From Coniochaeta sp. PMI_546 (lineage: Eukaryota; Ascomycota; Sordariomycetes; Coniochaetales; Coniochaetaceae): a stretch of 64,000 bases of DNA. The notes beneath the pieces were generated by a model. That model was given only the letters and a program-made list of their open reading frames with translations. It had not been told where the DNA came from and did no database searches. Shown here piece by piece: positions 36,079 through 48,490 of the stretch. A program made the translations under genes and the position numbers. The stretch is from contig MU271146.1 in assembly GCA_021432605.1 (NCBI GenBank), positions 1,054,001 to 1,118,000 of the forward strand, in the 5' to 3' direction. How positions within the stretch are numbered: the stretch's first letter is position 1; each line of letters begins with the position of its first letter.

Positions 36079-36846
36079 ATGGATCGTATCAAGGAGGTGA
36101 GCTTCAATCCGTACATCCGTGATGTTGGACCCCGAGTTTCCGCCCCTTATGCAACAGCTACATCCCTGTGGCTCTCAAGGGTCGACAGACGATTTCTATT
36201 CCCACCATCAAATACAACACTACTCACAGCAGGAAACTTCGACGAGGATCATGTCATCGACGGATTCGATCGAGTCATCTTTCGAATAACTAACCACCAT
36301 GTCCTCCAAACCAGAAAATGAACAAGCTCCGCTTGGAGGCGGACGAGTCCTCCGCCAAGGCCGAGGAGTACCAGGCTAAGGTCAAGGTCCTCGAGCAAGA
36401 GAACCTAGCCAAAGAGCAGGAGATCACGTCGCTGCAGCACAAGAACGGCCTGCTTGAGGCTGAAGTCGAGAAGCTAGAGAAGCAAGTCGCGGACTTGAAG
36501 AAGGCCGCCGATGACGGTCAGCAGCACGGAACCCAGAACGAGACCCTCACCCGGAGACTCCAACTGCTCGAGGAGGAGGCCGAGGAGGCTGATAAGACTC
36601 TGCGGGAGGCTAACGAGAAGTACGGCCTACCACAAAATTTAGAAGCCGAATGACCACGAGAATGCTAACCTGACATCTTACAGGCTCCGCCAGACAGACG
36701 TCAAGGCCGGTCACTTCGAGCGAAAAGTCCAGGCTCTCGAGACAGAGCGCGACACATGGGAGTCCAAGTACGAGGAGATGGCCAAGAAGTACGCCGCGGT
36801 TCAGAAGGAGCTCGAGGACTTCCAGGCAGAGATCGGCAACATCTAA
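36079..36846 (+). CDS. Tropomyosin
   Basis: Three exons, 36079-36096, 36315-36619 and 36684-36846, give 161 aa, the same length as budding-yeast Tpm2 and fission-yeast Cdc8. Exon 1 encodes only MDRIKE; intron 1 is 218 nt (GTGAGC...CCAG), and intron 2 (GTACGG...TTACAG) closes as EANEK/LRQTDVKAG. The whole protein is one continuous heptad coiled coil (KMNKLRLEADESSAKAEEY... to ...EDFQAEIGNI). It polymerises along F-actin and stabilises cables and the contractile ring. It is divergently transcribed from the securin candidate and convergent with mS41. Confidence 0.95.
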
Positions 36847-37304
36847 GCTGGCCGGGCCAGTCACATTGTGCGGAACAAGACTCTAGAACAAGGGGCGATG
36901 TTGGCCAGAATTTGGTCAAGCGATCGGTTGCTGTACTGTCTTTCGCACATCACCATGTGCATGGAACCGTTGGTCGATCTTGGCGTGGTAGTACATTAAT
37001 GCTGGCTACTGACCAACGGAATGGGGGAGGGAGCGGTGAGGGGCGGCTACGAGCACGTTGTCTAGTTTCTTTACCTGCCCAAACCCCGTAGATTTTTACC
37101 AAATCGACATGTCACCTAATGAACGAGTTGTCAAGTGAAGCGTAGAGCTTCAGAACCAGCATGTCTTGCCAGGCAGTTCATAACCAAATTTACATACAAA
37201 TTTACAGTGATATACACGCCGACACTACGCGTTGTCTTCGAAGCGTCGTGCCTTGAATACCGAAGCCTGATGCCAGGCTACTCCGTGCAACATCGTACCG
37301 CCTC
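36847..37304. other. Convergent intergenic region
   Basis: 3' flanks of tropomyosin and mS41; nothing else seen. Confidence 0.5.
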
Positions 37305-38024
37305 TCAGTAGAAGCCTTGCTTCTCCCTGAGTGCCTTCCGCTCAGCAACCCGCCTCTTGAACCGCACTTCAGCCTGTCTGCGCTCGCCTCCGTCAACCTT
37401 GTGTCCCCGCACGTCTTCCCACATACCCTCCGTCGTCGCAACCACAGCACCGCTCTCTCCCTTGAGCGGTAGCGCATACGGTCCGCGAATGGTATGTGCG
37501 CCCTTGACCTGGTAGCGCGCCACCCTCACCAGCTCTTCCCAGGGCGTCTCCTCGACCTTCTGTCCAGCCGGCACATTGACGACATATCGCTCCCGAGTCA
37601 AGGGGTCCTTGTCGATCTCCAGAACACGCAGCTCGGCCTTTCCGTCCTTGACGTGCTTGAAGTCGCCGCCCGGTCCGTAGCGGCCCTCTATGAATCGCTG
37701 CCTCCACCTCAGCAGATAGCGTCGTGATCGAGGCGGTTCTACGCCTAGTTCTCTTAGCTGGTCTGTCGTCAGGGTGAACAGCGCTTCCCAACTCGGAATT
37801 TTGGCCGCATGCTGTTTTAGGTCTCGTCCGATGACCGAGAGGAAGGTTTCAACGTCGGGAACGAGGGGGATCGGGGAGGGTATTGAGGGAGCTGAGCTCT
37901 CTTTAGAGGTAGGCTGGCTAGTGGCGTCTCCCGACGCCCATCTGGTTTGGAATCTGACGCTTGGGGTCGCTATGCTAGGCCGCAATAGCAGTCCGATGGC
38001 CGGCCGAATGCGTAAGGACTTCAT
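37305..38024 (-). CDS. Mitochondrial small ribosomal subunit protein mS41 (Fyv4-type, IGR motif)
   Basis: Single coding exon of 239 aa. The first 30 residues (MKSLRIRPAIGLLLRPSIA...VRFQTRWAS) are Arg-rich, lack acidic residues and look like a mitochondrial presequence. The IGR domain follows: FLSVIGRDLKQHAAKIPSW with the VIGR at 64-67, then LFTLTTDQLRELGVEPPRSRRYLLRW. This motif defines mS41/Fyv4. The C-terminal half is basic, ending in FKRRVAERKALREKQGFY. Just upstream of the ATG is CTCTAAC...GAGTCAG, a branch site plus acceptor, so a 5'UTR intron is likely. Its promoter is shared divergently with the SNF2-RING gene. Confidence 0.88.
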   Translation of the reverse strand: MKSLRIRPAIGLLLRPSIATPSVRFQTRWASGDATSQPTSKESSAPSIPSPIPLVPDVETFLSVIGRDLKQHAAKIPSWEALFTLTTDQLRELGVEPPRSRRYLLRWRQRFIEGRYGPGGDFKHVKDGKAELRVLEIDKDPLTRERYVVNVPAGQKVEETPWEELVRVARYQVKGAHTIRGPYALPLKGESGAVVATTEGMWEDVRGHKVDGGERRQAEVRFKRRVAERKALREKQGFY

Positions 38025-38718
38025 CTCCAACCTGACTCAGTTGTTAGAGCTGTTCGTGATCTGGAAGAGAGCTGAAGATGCTGGCAGCAGTCAGGTGTCA
38101 AAGAGGTTGCCATTGCTAAGGACGTACGAACCCTGTTAAGATGTTCCCATTCCCTAAAGAAAGCCACAAGGTCGCAGCTCGAAGGTGTCTTCTCACTCGG
38201 AGCTGACTCGGATGTTTGGCTGGCTCAAGTTGCTGGTGAGCTTGGTCGTCCTGTTCCGAAGTGGATGTTTTTTCGCGATGCACGTTGGATGGGACTGGAA
38301 AAGAGAAGGGCTCTTGACCAATCGGCTTTTGCAGAGTTCTGACCAATAAGAAAGAATGCTGCAGAAGCCCCCATTCAACGCTAAGACCCTACTAAGCGGG
38401 TGCAAGGCTGCTATTGTAAGGATCCACAGGCCATCTTTATCGCCGATAAGCCGCCACTTACATGCAGCCTATAGCTACCTTACCTTTCCTTCACATTTCT
38501 CGCCATGTCTTCCTTCACTCTCCCAGCTCCTTCGCTTGGCTGCTCAGTCGGGGTGGATTCGTTTCATTCATCGCCTTTCACCATCTATCGCCGAAGCCGG
38601 CATCTTCAAGACGAGACAAACATTCCTGTTGCATCTTGACAGTACCTCGGACGTCGCGCAACCCAGGGAACTCAGTGAAGGATTGTCACTCACAGAGGAC
38701 TCCAATCTTCATCCAACG
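38025..38718. promoter_or_regulatory. Divergent promoter, mS41 / SNF2-RING gene
   Basis: About 0.7 kb. The plus-strand part after 38500 includes ATG 38505, which opens a 44-codon ORF (MSSFTLPAPSLG...) in the same frame as the downstream helicase exon; it could be an alternative first exon or a uORF. Confidence 0.5.
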
Positions 38719-41700
38719 ATGGCGCGGGCAAGGGCTACCGCCAGGCGGCCCAATATGGAGGGACGTTGCCTTCACCGGTCGTCCGAGTCAACCATGAGTA
38801 AGTCTCCTCTAAGGCTCACACATCGTGCCCAACTAACAGAAACGAAGACAATCTCGCTGCGCTGGTCGATTTCGTTGAATCATTACCCGAGGACGAGGGC
38901 TTGACTGAGCGGCCCACGAAGCGCGCAAAGCTATTGAGTGACACCTCTTCGGTGACCATCATCCGCTGTGAGCTGCCTTTTATCATCGACTCCCACACAC
39001 TCACAGGTGATGCCATCCGCATTCAGCGTAAAGATGTCGGTCGGCATCTGCGCTTCCGGAAGCTGGGAGAGCACATGTACATAGCTCCGCAAACGAAGTC
39101 CAAGACAGCCAACTTTGAGACAACCCTACCACTGAAGCTGAGCGACATATCGGATTCTCTTCTCACGGCGTTAGAGGTCATGAGCATGCAGAGCTGCGAT
39201 CCTGAAACCGAGGGTTGCATCTGGGCTGCAGTCGATGTCAACATATCTCAAACGATTCATCAACTAAGCATAAAACTCATCATCGAGGTCAAATGGAGTG
39301 AGAGCCAGAGCGTCTGTGGAGCATCGAGACTGCGCAATAAACAGAAGGCTTTGCGGAATCGAGTCCGAGCTATCTGCTTGCCAAATCTGGACCTCTCATC
39401 GCTAGGCACGCCATCTCCCCCAACGCTGCAAGCGTTCTATGATGCTGTTTGTGTTCCTGAGACAGATTTGCCGTCAACACAGATCCCGCAGCTTTCGGCA
39501 CATCTGTACCCTTTCCAGCGCAAATCTGTGCAGTGGCTTCTCAACCGTGAGGGGGTACAGTGGTGCCGCAGGACTGAGGCAGACAAAGCAGTGCTTGACC
39601 CTTACCAACCAGGCTCCTCCAGTGCGCCGATTTCCTTCCTCCCGGCCATTGATGCGGACGGGAAACCATTCACGATCAGTCCACTCTTCGATGTGGTAGC
39701 GAGAGATCCATCTCCATCATTGATGTTCCAACACATCAAAGGAGGAATACTTGCAGAAGAGATGGGACTCGGGAAGACACTTGAGATTATCAGTTTGATT
39801 CTTCTCCATCGTCGTCCTGAAGAGACTAGCGAAATGTTCGACCCCTATCTCGGCCGGCACGTCCGCACTAGCAAAGGCACCTTGATAGTCACACCTCTTT
39901 CACTCCTGGACCAGTGGCTGTCCGAGATCCGCAGGCATGCTCCGCAGCTACAAGTCATGCACTACCCCGGACTTCGTCCACTGGCGAGCGGGAAACGCGA
40001 CGAGAAAGCCATTGTGCTCGAGCTCAGTCGCCATGACGTTGTCGTCACCACTTACGATGTCCTCAGGGCAGAGGTTCACGCAGCTATCGATCCACCGGCT
40101 CGCTCCATGAGAGGAGCGCAGAGATACGAAAGGGCAAGATCACCGTTGGTGGATATCTCTTGGTGGCGAGTTTGCATCGACGAAGCTCAAATGGTAGAGA
40201 GCCGACAAAGCAATGTCGCTGTCATGGCGAGGCTGATACCCAGGGTCAATGCTTGGGCCATTACTGGCACTCCCGTCAAGGATAGCCTACAAGAAGACCT
40301 ACGCGGCCTCTTGGCGTTCCTTCGCTACGAGCCTTATGCTTCAGACAACGAAGTGTGGAAGCGTCTATGTTCACACCAGCAGGAGTATTTTCCGAAGATT
40401 TTCAACCTCATTTGTCTGCGCCACAACAAGAGTCAGGTGCGATCTGAGATTGAGCTGCCTCCCCAGAAACGTTATGTTATCACCATGCCCTTCTCAGCAG
40501 TGGAGGAGCAGAATTACCAGAACTTGTTCGAAATGTTCACGACAGCTTGCGGGCTTGATGCGTCGGGTAGCCCCTTGGGCAACAACTGGGACCCGGAAAA
40601 CCCAGCGACACAACAGGCCATGAGATACGCACTGGACCAGCTACGGCAGGCAGTCCTTCAACCTGGTCCTGCGAATGGAAGGAGGCTCGGTCGCAAGGAA
40701 CGCCCGTTGAGGACACTGGCAGATGTGCTTGATGCGATGCTTGACCAGAGCGAGTCAAAGGTCCGAACTCTTCAGCGATCATTATTCTCCTTGCAGCTTA
40801 ACAAGGGCCAAGTACTCGCCACCCTTCATAGGACCCCGGATGCTCTAGCCGTGTGGGAAGAAGTCCTGAAGAAAAATGCCACGATTGTTGAGGAGTCCCG
40901 ACAACAGTTACAACGAGAGTTAGAGTTGGCACGGGAGTCTGCCAACGAAAGTGCGGATATCTCGAAAGATACTGGAGATTCCGAGTCCGATGAAGATGTT
41001 GTTTCCACCCGCGTCTCTGAGGCACGTCGTCGTCTACGGCACGCCCTCGAGATCCAACACAAAGCGGTCTTCTTCTGTGCGAATGCATACTTCTCGATCA
41101 AATCAGACAAAGACCAGACCAATCCAGACTCGGCGGAATTCCAACGTTTGGAGAAACTGGAGACCGAGGGCTACGACTTCGCGAAGGTCATCCGGAAGGA
41201 GATCCTGCAGGAGTCGCAAAGCAAGGCGAAAGCGTTGATGGACAAGCTGGCGAAGAGTGCCTCGAAACAGGACTTCACCGTGATCCCGGAGCTGAAGTCT
41301 ATTGATCAGCAGGGCATCGAAAGTCGGAGGATCGTCGACGTATTTGGAGAATTTTGCCAAACTCTCGACGAGCAAGCCAATGTGCTGGATGAGTGGCGAG
41401 AACATGTGATCCAACTCCTGCTCAAGTCCCTAGTCGACGAGGAGACCGATGAGATCACTGGCGAGGAATACGAGCTATCCACGAGGTCCTCTGAAGAAAT
41501 CCTCGTGTATGTCCAGGCTCTCAAGACTGTCCTCGCCGACCGGCACGAGCTCTTATCTGGGCAGCAGAACTTCCTTATCAAGCACGAATATAAGGCGGCC
41601 GTCCGCCTGGCAAAGGATGGGGAGGGGCCGTGTCCGGAGGTGCTTCTCAAGCTGTTCCGGGCCCGCGACCAGCTGAAGCCAGACTTCGAAGATGGAAACG

Positions 41701-43250
41701 AGCTATCATCAGTGCGCGGTATAGTCGCAGCTCTGCGTAACCTCTCAACCAAGCTACAACAGAGCGCAGGATCTGGGAATCAGCGAGCGGCGACTGAGCT
41801 TGCGATTGTCACAAATCAACTCAAGCTCATCCAGAAGCAATTGACAGAGCAGAGCAAGGCGATTACTTCGATGGAGAAAGAAGTAGACCTTTTCACCAAC
41901 GCGATGAACGCTCGTATCGAATTCTACCGCCAACTTCAAGCCTTGTCCGATACCGTCGCGGACTATGATGGCGACAAGACCGAGCAGGCTCTTCGAGCTG
42001 TACTCGAACAAGAAGGAGCTGCCCAGAATAGTCTCAAAACTGCCCAAGGCAGGCATCGCTACTGTAAGTCGCAAGAAACGCAGAACAGTACCGAGTAGCT
42101 TTGACTTAGCTAACAACCACTACCAGTGGTGCATCTCAAGGAAGCAGAATCGAGCACAGAGGAAGCGCGGCTTTGCGTCATCTGCAGGGAGACCTTTGAG
42201 ATCGGCGTTCTTACCACGTGCGGCCATCAATTCTGCAAGACCTGCATCGCGCAATGGTTGGCGGCGCAGCACAACTGTCCCACATGCAAGGACCGTCTTG
42301 GGCGCAACAGCCTCCACGATATCACGCTCAAGCCCCAGGAGCTGAAAGTGCACCGCGAGGACTCGAATACGGGGGCCAAGCAACAAGACTTACAGCATAC
42401 CACTCCAAGCAAGAAGACCGGCATCTACTCGGAGTTCAACCCCGAGCAGCTTGCGCAGATCAAGAACATTGATCTAGAGGGCCCCATCTACACCACCAAG
42501 GTGGCCAATCTTTTGCGCCATATCCTGTGGCTGAGAGAGCACGATCCGGGCGCCAAGGCGATCGTATTCTCACAATACAAGGACTTCCTCGACGTCGTCG
42601 GTTCCGCGTTCGAGAACTATCGCATCGGCTACACATCCTTCGACAAGGCCAAGGGCATCAGCAGTTTCCGCGACGACCCGGGCGTCGAGGTATTCCTCCT
42701 GCACGCGCGCGCTCATTCCAGCGGTCTGAATCTGGTCAACGCGAGCCACGTCTTCCTGTGCGAACCGCTGCTCAACACGGCGCTGGAGCTGCAAGCCATC
42801 GCCCGGGTGGACCGCATCGGCCAGGAGCACGAGACTACGGTGTGGCTGTACGTCGTGGAGGGCACGGTCGAGGAGTCCATCTACAACCTCTCCGTGCAGC
42901 GGCGGATGGAGCACATGCACATGGGCCGCAACCTGAAGGGCAAGTCCAAGGAGTCGACGCCGGAGCTGCTGGACGCCAGCCTCGAGGTCGCCAACACGCT
43001 GGAGATGCAGCAGGCCTCGCTGTCGAGGCTGATGGGCAAGGGGGGGATCTCGGGCGAGGTGGTGGACAAGAATGACTTGTGGCAGTGTCTTTTCGGGGAC
43101 AAGACTGTTGTCAGTCACGGCACGAGGGTGCGGAACGAGTGGATGGAGGTCGATCCTTGGTTGGCGCCGTTCATGGCTGGTGCGGCGGCTGAGGCGAGGA
43201 GGGTCGAGGAGTTGGATGCGGTTCCTGGTCATCAAGACATCGTCGATTAG
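38719..43250 (+). CDS. SNF2 ATPase with embedded RING finger, SHPRH/Irc20-like E3 ligase
   Basis: Three exons, 38719-38797, 38848-42063 and 42127-43250, give 1472 aa. SNF2 lobe 1 has GILAEEMGLGKT (about residue 326), TLIVTPLSLLDQW and the Walker B box DEAQ (about 471) then WAITGTPVKDS. A long helical insert (about 600-1090) precedes a C3HC4 RING (1113-1155: CVICRETF, CGHQFCKTCIAQW, CPTCKDRL). Lobe 2 (about 1215-1350) ends in QAIARVDRIGQ. RING between lobes is the SHPRH/Irc20 arrangement, implying a chromatin-tracking ubiquitin ligase in DNA-damage tolerance or recombination. The 5' end is uncertain: acceptor GAAG at 38847 is used because the nearer CTAACAG leaves the branch site too close. 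In-frame ATGs at 38755 and 38794 are alternatives. Intron 2 is canonical. An acidic reading frame continues past the stop. Confidence 0.88.
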
Positions 43251-43340
43251 GATTTGAACGACATTGATGATGATGATGAGTTATGGGGATTTGATGCTGA
43301 TGATTCAGACGATGGAATGGAAGACGTTGCTGGCGTTTAG
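43251..43340 (+). other. In-frame acidic continuation after the SNF2-RING stop codon
   Basis: Directly after the TAG, the same frame stays open for 29 codons and ends at a second TAG. The encoded peptide is DLNDIDDDDELWGFDADDSDDGMEDVAGV: over 40% Asp/Glu with aromatic residues spaced within, typical of an acidic C-terminal tail and not of random 3'UTR. It may be a tail recently cut off by a point change, a stop read-through product, or a sequence error. Confidence 0.5.
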
Positions 43341-46300
43341 CGAGGGAAGAACTGTCGTGCAGTGGTCTTGTTTATCTGCGGTGGCTTTTAGTTAGGCGGC
43401 GGCTTGCTTAAATGATATCCGCTATGAGGGTACGATGAGATGTTTGAGGTACTAGGAGCAACTGAACAAGAGCAGTGTTGTTTTTCTTTCTATCTTCCCA
43501 TCTTCCCTTGTTTCTTCTTTCTCCTTTTAGTAAGTATATATATGTTCTTAGTAAAGTTAGAGTATGGTTATTGAGACGATAGCCTTGCCTTGCAGTTAGT
43601 CTAAAGTCTTAAGCGCTTGCTACAGTAAGCCTTAAGATTGTCGTTACTGAGCTTTTATACGGTCCGTTAAAAGGTCTATTCCTTGGTATTTTACTGAAGT
43701 CGTGGTGATTGGGCGAAGCAAGTAGTATGCACTATATAGCTCACCTTCGAGCTAACCCCCGATGCTTGCATTTAGCGAGTGCTATCATCGGTGATAGTTG
43801 CGTGCCTCTCGTTGCCTCGAACTCTAGAATGTTTTTGTTCCACGATCTGGTACTCCAGAAGTCTAACTTTACTACTATTTGGCAACGGTGGTAGGATTAC
43901 CTCTACCCAACGTCGTCGAAACAAAGTTTATGTTCTCAACAGTCGTCGTGACGAGGAATGTGATACGGAAAGTTCCAAGCCGGGCGACGTTGTGCAAGCT
44001 TTATGCATATTCCACGTGGCTGGCGCTATCTGTCAGCGTTGACAAATGTACGGGAGGCCCCCAACGCCACCACCAACTGCACCAAGCTCGAGTCTACCGC
44101 AGCCCTACGGGTAGGTATACCTTATATATCAAAGCACCAACAGCTCAGGATCCTATGCTGATCCTATTCAAAACTTCCGAAAGGCCCGCAATGTCAGAAC
44201 TGTAACCGGGCTGTTGGGAACCCGTCCTAATCTGGTCACTCAGTGAGACTGCCTTATAGGGCTGAGCCAAGCCATTTCGGCCGCCGGTGGAGGCGCTGTT
44301 GCTGGAGCGCAATAGCCCATATGCGACATTGAGGCCTCTAAGGGTACGAAGGACCTGTCGTCACTCGAGTACTTATATCTGCCACAGCATCGCCCTTGGA
44401 TCAATGACTTCTACAACAATGGCGTCTGGGCCATCTCAACCTCCCCGACTGATCCGAAGCCTCGTTAGTTTTGCCAACCACGGAAAGTTCGGACCCACCT
44501 TGGCGAACGTTGATGTTGCTTATTGATGATGAAACTCGATCTTTCGGCCACAACGTCAGGGCCTACATAGTGTTTGAGAGGGATACCGACATATTGCTGC
44601 GACGTAGACCGCGACGCGACGGACCCGACGCAATAACAACGAGCAAACATGACAACGAAGCCCCGCTGGGTACTCGCTTGTGATGAGCAGGAGTGATGGG
44701 GATCAAAAGGCATGTCAAAAATGCATCCAGAGATGAAGGTTACTGAACCGTGACCGACGCGACGAGTCGGATGGTGCTCGGATTCGGTCGGTCTACGATC
44801 GGCTCGGGATTCAAGGACATACGGCCGGCAAGGCACCAAAGGGACGAGCCTCAGACAATCGTTTCCAGTCACCAAATTCACGCGGTCCCTCGTGCATACC
44901 GACCGTAAGTGACTCAGGCAGCAGCGCCGCGGTGACTCACGTTGGCTGCCAAGAACCAGGTACGCGATTTACCACCACCTTCGGCAATCATACCAGCCGA
45001 GCATCTGTCATGTCGTCAACGGCGTTTGCTTGCTCGTTTACCCCTTTCATCAGGTACTCACCGTACACGCAAACCAACAAGCGCTCATCATCACGCCCGG
45101 GTGTCCTTATAACGGCCTTGACATCTCGACGAGAAATCTATTGTTGTCAAGGACGTGCATGCAGCAAAGATCGACGGGTTGCATCGCAAGCTAGGCTGTG
45201 TGACTGCGGAACCTAGAGATTCTTTCCGGCAGCTCTCGCTAAGGGTTTCCTAAGCAAGAGTTGCGAGCGTCACTCACCTATGTCCTTCTACAACTAAATA
45301 TGGCATCAAATCGATGAGAGATACCGGCGCTTATCGTTTCAGAAGCCCAGCAACTCACTATTAAATTTGCAGAATATGGCGGAAAACTACTGGATCAGTG
45401 AAGATCGTCTCATCTTAATCGACTCTGCGCTAAAGATACTGCGGCTGAACGCTCTAACTGGAGTCATTGATGAGTTGGCCGTCCTGTACGGCTCGCACGG
45501 GGTGGTCTAAGCCTCCTTCTCGGTACAAGGCCGGGTTCGGATCCGCGGTTGGTGACTGAACACCAGAGACCAACTTGGACACCGGGCACTGGAAGCAGCT
45601 CTTGCGTGTTGGCCGCCCAAAAAACATTTTCAAGACTGGACGGACTTCAATACTTGTCCTGCAATGGAACCTTGGATGGTTCGCAAGGCAGACTTCTTGG
45701 TTCGTGGTCCCAGGTCGATTGCGACTTGTCCCAGCACAAGTCCGGGTACACGACCCGTTTGTGCCTCGGCTGACTGCGAGCTCCATGACAGGGGGTTCGT
45801 CAGCTTTCACCCCCAATGCCATGACCACGGAACTCGACGAATCTTGCACCTCCCAGGTGAGCTCAGTCTTACGCTTCCCTTCGTCTCTGCCAACGCCTGC
45901 TTGAGTCTACACATGTAGCGGGCACGAGGTACGAAAGGTCAGAGGGGAGGAACAGTTATGTTCCGCACGACGACGTCGTTGCCTGGCATCTTATGCAGAA
46001 CACGTCGTTTTCGAAGAGCCTAGACTGAGATTCCTCTCGCTCGACATGCGCCGATCGCGCGGCCTATACATGCAGATGGACCTTTTGGCGCACACCACAA
46101 GGGCTGCACACCGATGCTAGCTCTCGCCAAGCCGCAAGTGCATCGATCCACAACACAGGTTACAGTTCTCACCGTCTACTCAGGAAACGTGGCAACAGTG
46201 TCCGCAAAAGGGCCAAGCTGCTGGAGATATATTTTATCAGCCCATCAAGACCTGCTAATGAGCACCCACCAAGGGAAAGTCGAAGACGACTATACCATTA

Positions 46301-47259
46301 CCGAGCAGGCAGATTTCAGGCGCGGTCTTGTAGTCAATAAATATACCACTGATGTCATGGAATAGGAACTCGACGCGATGGAGAGTCTCATAGCTCCTTG
46401 TCTCCGGACACGCGGGGGTAATGTCAGTTACTCTGCAGGTACCTGCAGCTCCAGTCACCGCCTGTAAGATGCGAGATTATCTCGCAATCATGGGCGAGTA
46501 CATGGTTACCATTACCAATCAACCATCCAGATCCGAATCGGAACTATTCCACGGGCGCTGCTATATCGGGAACAGATGGACATCGCAGGGCCATCAAGTG
46601 CCATTGGAGGGGAAATAACTCAAAGTACTCCAGCCCCATCCCATGTCTTGTTTCATCGTGATGCCTTCTCCACAGGACGTTCTAATTTGGACGCACGCTC
46701 TGCTTTCTGCGGTGCGTGGCACAAATCGATACCGACTGCCGGGGCAGCTGAAACTGAGACAGTATTACCTCAGTTGGGTCTTTGGGACAGGCTGAGGAAC
46801 CGAGTGTCAGTTCTATACATCAGAAGCTGTACGTTGTAGAATATCGTAGGTAAGTAGACTAATGGTACCTCACCTGAGTGTGCCGGTAAGGGGGGGCATA
46901 GATAGTACAACGCTCTTCTCGCACAAGAAGATCGTATAACACGATCTGATGATCAGACGATTAGAGGACTACGTGCAGACTCTGGATGATCTACGATTCG
47001 AGGACTAGACATTGGTTACGGACTGCCTACTTGTAAGTGCCAGAATCTCTGCACCTAAAATATCCAGGTCCTTGCGCTAACAAGTATTGCACACCCGATT
47101 TTGCAGAGCTCCGCCGTGTAGTGTAGTGCGTATTGCTGCCCGTCAGATTGTGGTGAGGGGGCAATATGCTTTAAGCTTATTCGCTATACCGTCAGCCGGG
47201 TTCTTCCCAAGACAAACGACCTTCCTGTCCTGGGCAAGCGCAAAAGTGCCAGTGCTCGT

Positions 47260-47299
47260 GCTCAAGCTCAAGTCAAGCTCAAGCTCAAGCTCAAGCTTC
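47260..47299. repeat. Hexanucleotide AAGCTC tandem repeat
   Basis: About six near-perfect CAAGCT/AAGCTC units with one interrupted unit (CAAGTCAAG). Confidence 0.75.
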
Positions 47300-48463
47300 T
47301 GGAGTTTGGAGCTCAACGAAGCTCTGGAAATGCTCCCGTCGATTATCATTGCTCAACGGTCAAGCCACTTCCCCCATGCTTCTGTCTCTATATGGGTTAG
47401 CCCTCTATAGGACAGCCACCTAAGAATTCGTATAAGCAGTGACCCTTGTTTGCCCTGCAGGGCAGCCAGACGGTTGGACTTTTGGACCTGGAACCAAGCT
47501 TCATTACGAGGCCCTCACACGCCTTGAACACACCACCTCTTTGCGTCAGTGTGCCTCAGTTCCCTGCATCGGTACCGCTCGTGGTGCAGCACCTAGACCG
47601 TTGGAGTTTTATTGGCTCCCCGACGAGGTGACCGATGTTTGAACCTCATTCTACTCTTCTTCCGGGGTCCTGGCAATCAAATAAGGCCATGGGTCAGTGG
47701 TATACCCACCGCCAGCCGTTACCTAAATGCAGATCCCACAGCCTCCCAGAAAACTTTACATCTCCGCGAATGACCACCACTTAGACAACTTATCCCGACC
47801 AATTCTCGACCTGACCTCATTTACGTAGGGTATTCCCCCACCATCCGATGTAACGAACATACCTTCAGCTCCGGCTGCCAAGATGGCGCAGAACGGTCTG
47901 AATCGCTCGACGAAGCGAACATGGCACACGGGAGCGAAACGTGACCACCGGCGACGGGCCATCTGCTCTCCGATGATGGCTTGGGCTAATGCACTAGACG
48001 TCTAATCCGCCATGTGTCTGTATGCTGGCGAGGTCACTGTCTGTGCCTGGGCTGGTGTTGTACCTACCTCGTCCTGTCTTCGCATGACTCTTTGTGTCCT
48101 TGTTCGCTCTTCGTGACCGATACATCCAGGAATAGTTACTGTAAAGTCCGTCGCAACTCATCACTGGCTACGTTTTCCCGCACTTCAACCAACTACAGTA
48201 CAATACAGAAATCTTTGCTGTGCCATCTAGGATGCTAATTAGTTGTGTGGCCTGAATTGGCATCTTTCATGCTCGGTGTTGTTTTGTTTGCGTCCCTTGG
48301 TCTGGGAAGCACTGGAGAGGTATTTTTAACCTCCGAGCCCTTTCCCCTTCGGGGTCGTATTTCGGTTTCGATCCCTAGTAGATTTTTTTTCTTTTCTTTA
48401 CCTCGTCAGACAGTTCAGCTCCTCCGAGTGACTGGGTCCCTGGTTACCTAATCTCTGGCAGAT

Positions 48464-48490
48464 CACTTCCCACTTCCCACTTCCCACTTG
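48464..48490. repeat. Heptanucleotide CACTTCC tandem repeat
   Basis: Three perfect CACTTCC units followed by a partial fourth (CACTTG). Confidence 0.75.

Noticed and set aside
43480-43700. AT-rich stretch that might be a decayed repeat-induced-mutation relic
   Set aside because: Too short, no paired copy or terminal repeats in the window, and no recognisable element sequence; left as a note on the gene-free block.
45480-45560. Possible tRNA (GGTTCGGATCC resembling a B box)
   Set aside because: No matching A box at the right distance and no cloverleaf pairing that I could draw; acceptor ends do not pair.
45454-45849. 131-codon minus-strand ORF in the gene-free block
   Set aside because: No recognised motif, no splice partners, and similar-length ORFs occur on the opposite strand of the same stretch.
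47756-47962. 68-codon minus-strand ORF (MARRRWSRFAPVCH...)
   Set aside because: Too short and featureless; no splice-joined neighbour frame.
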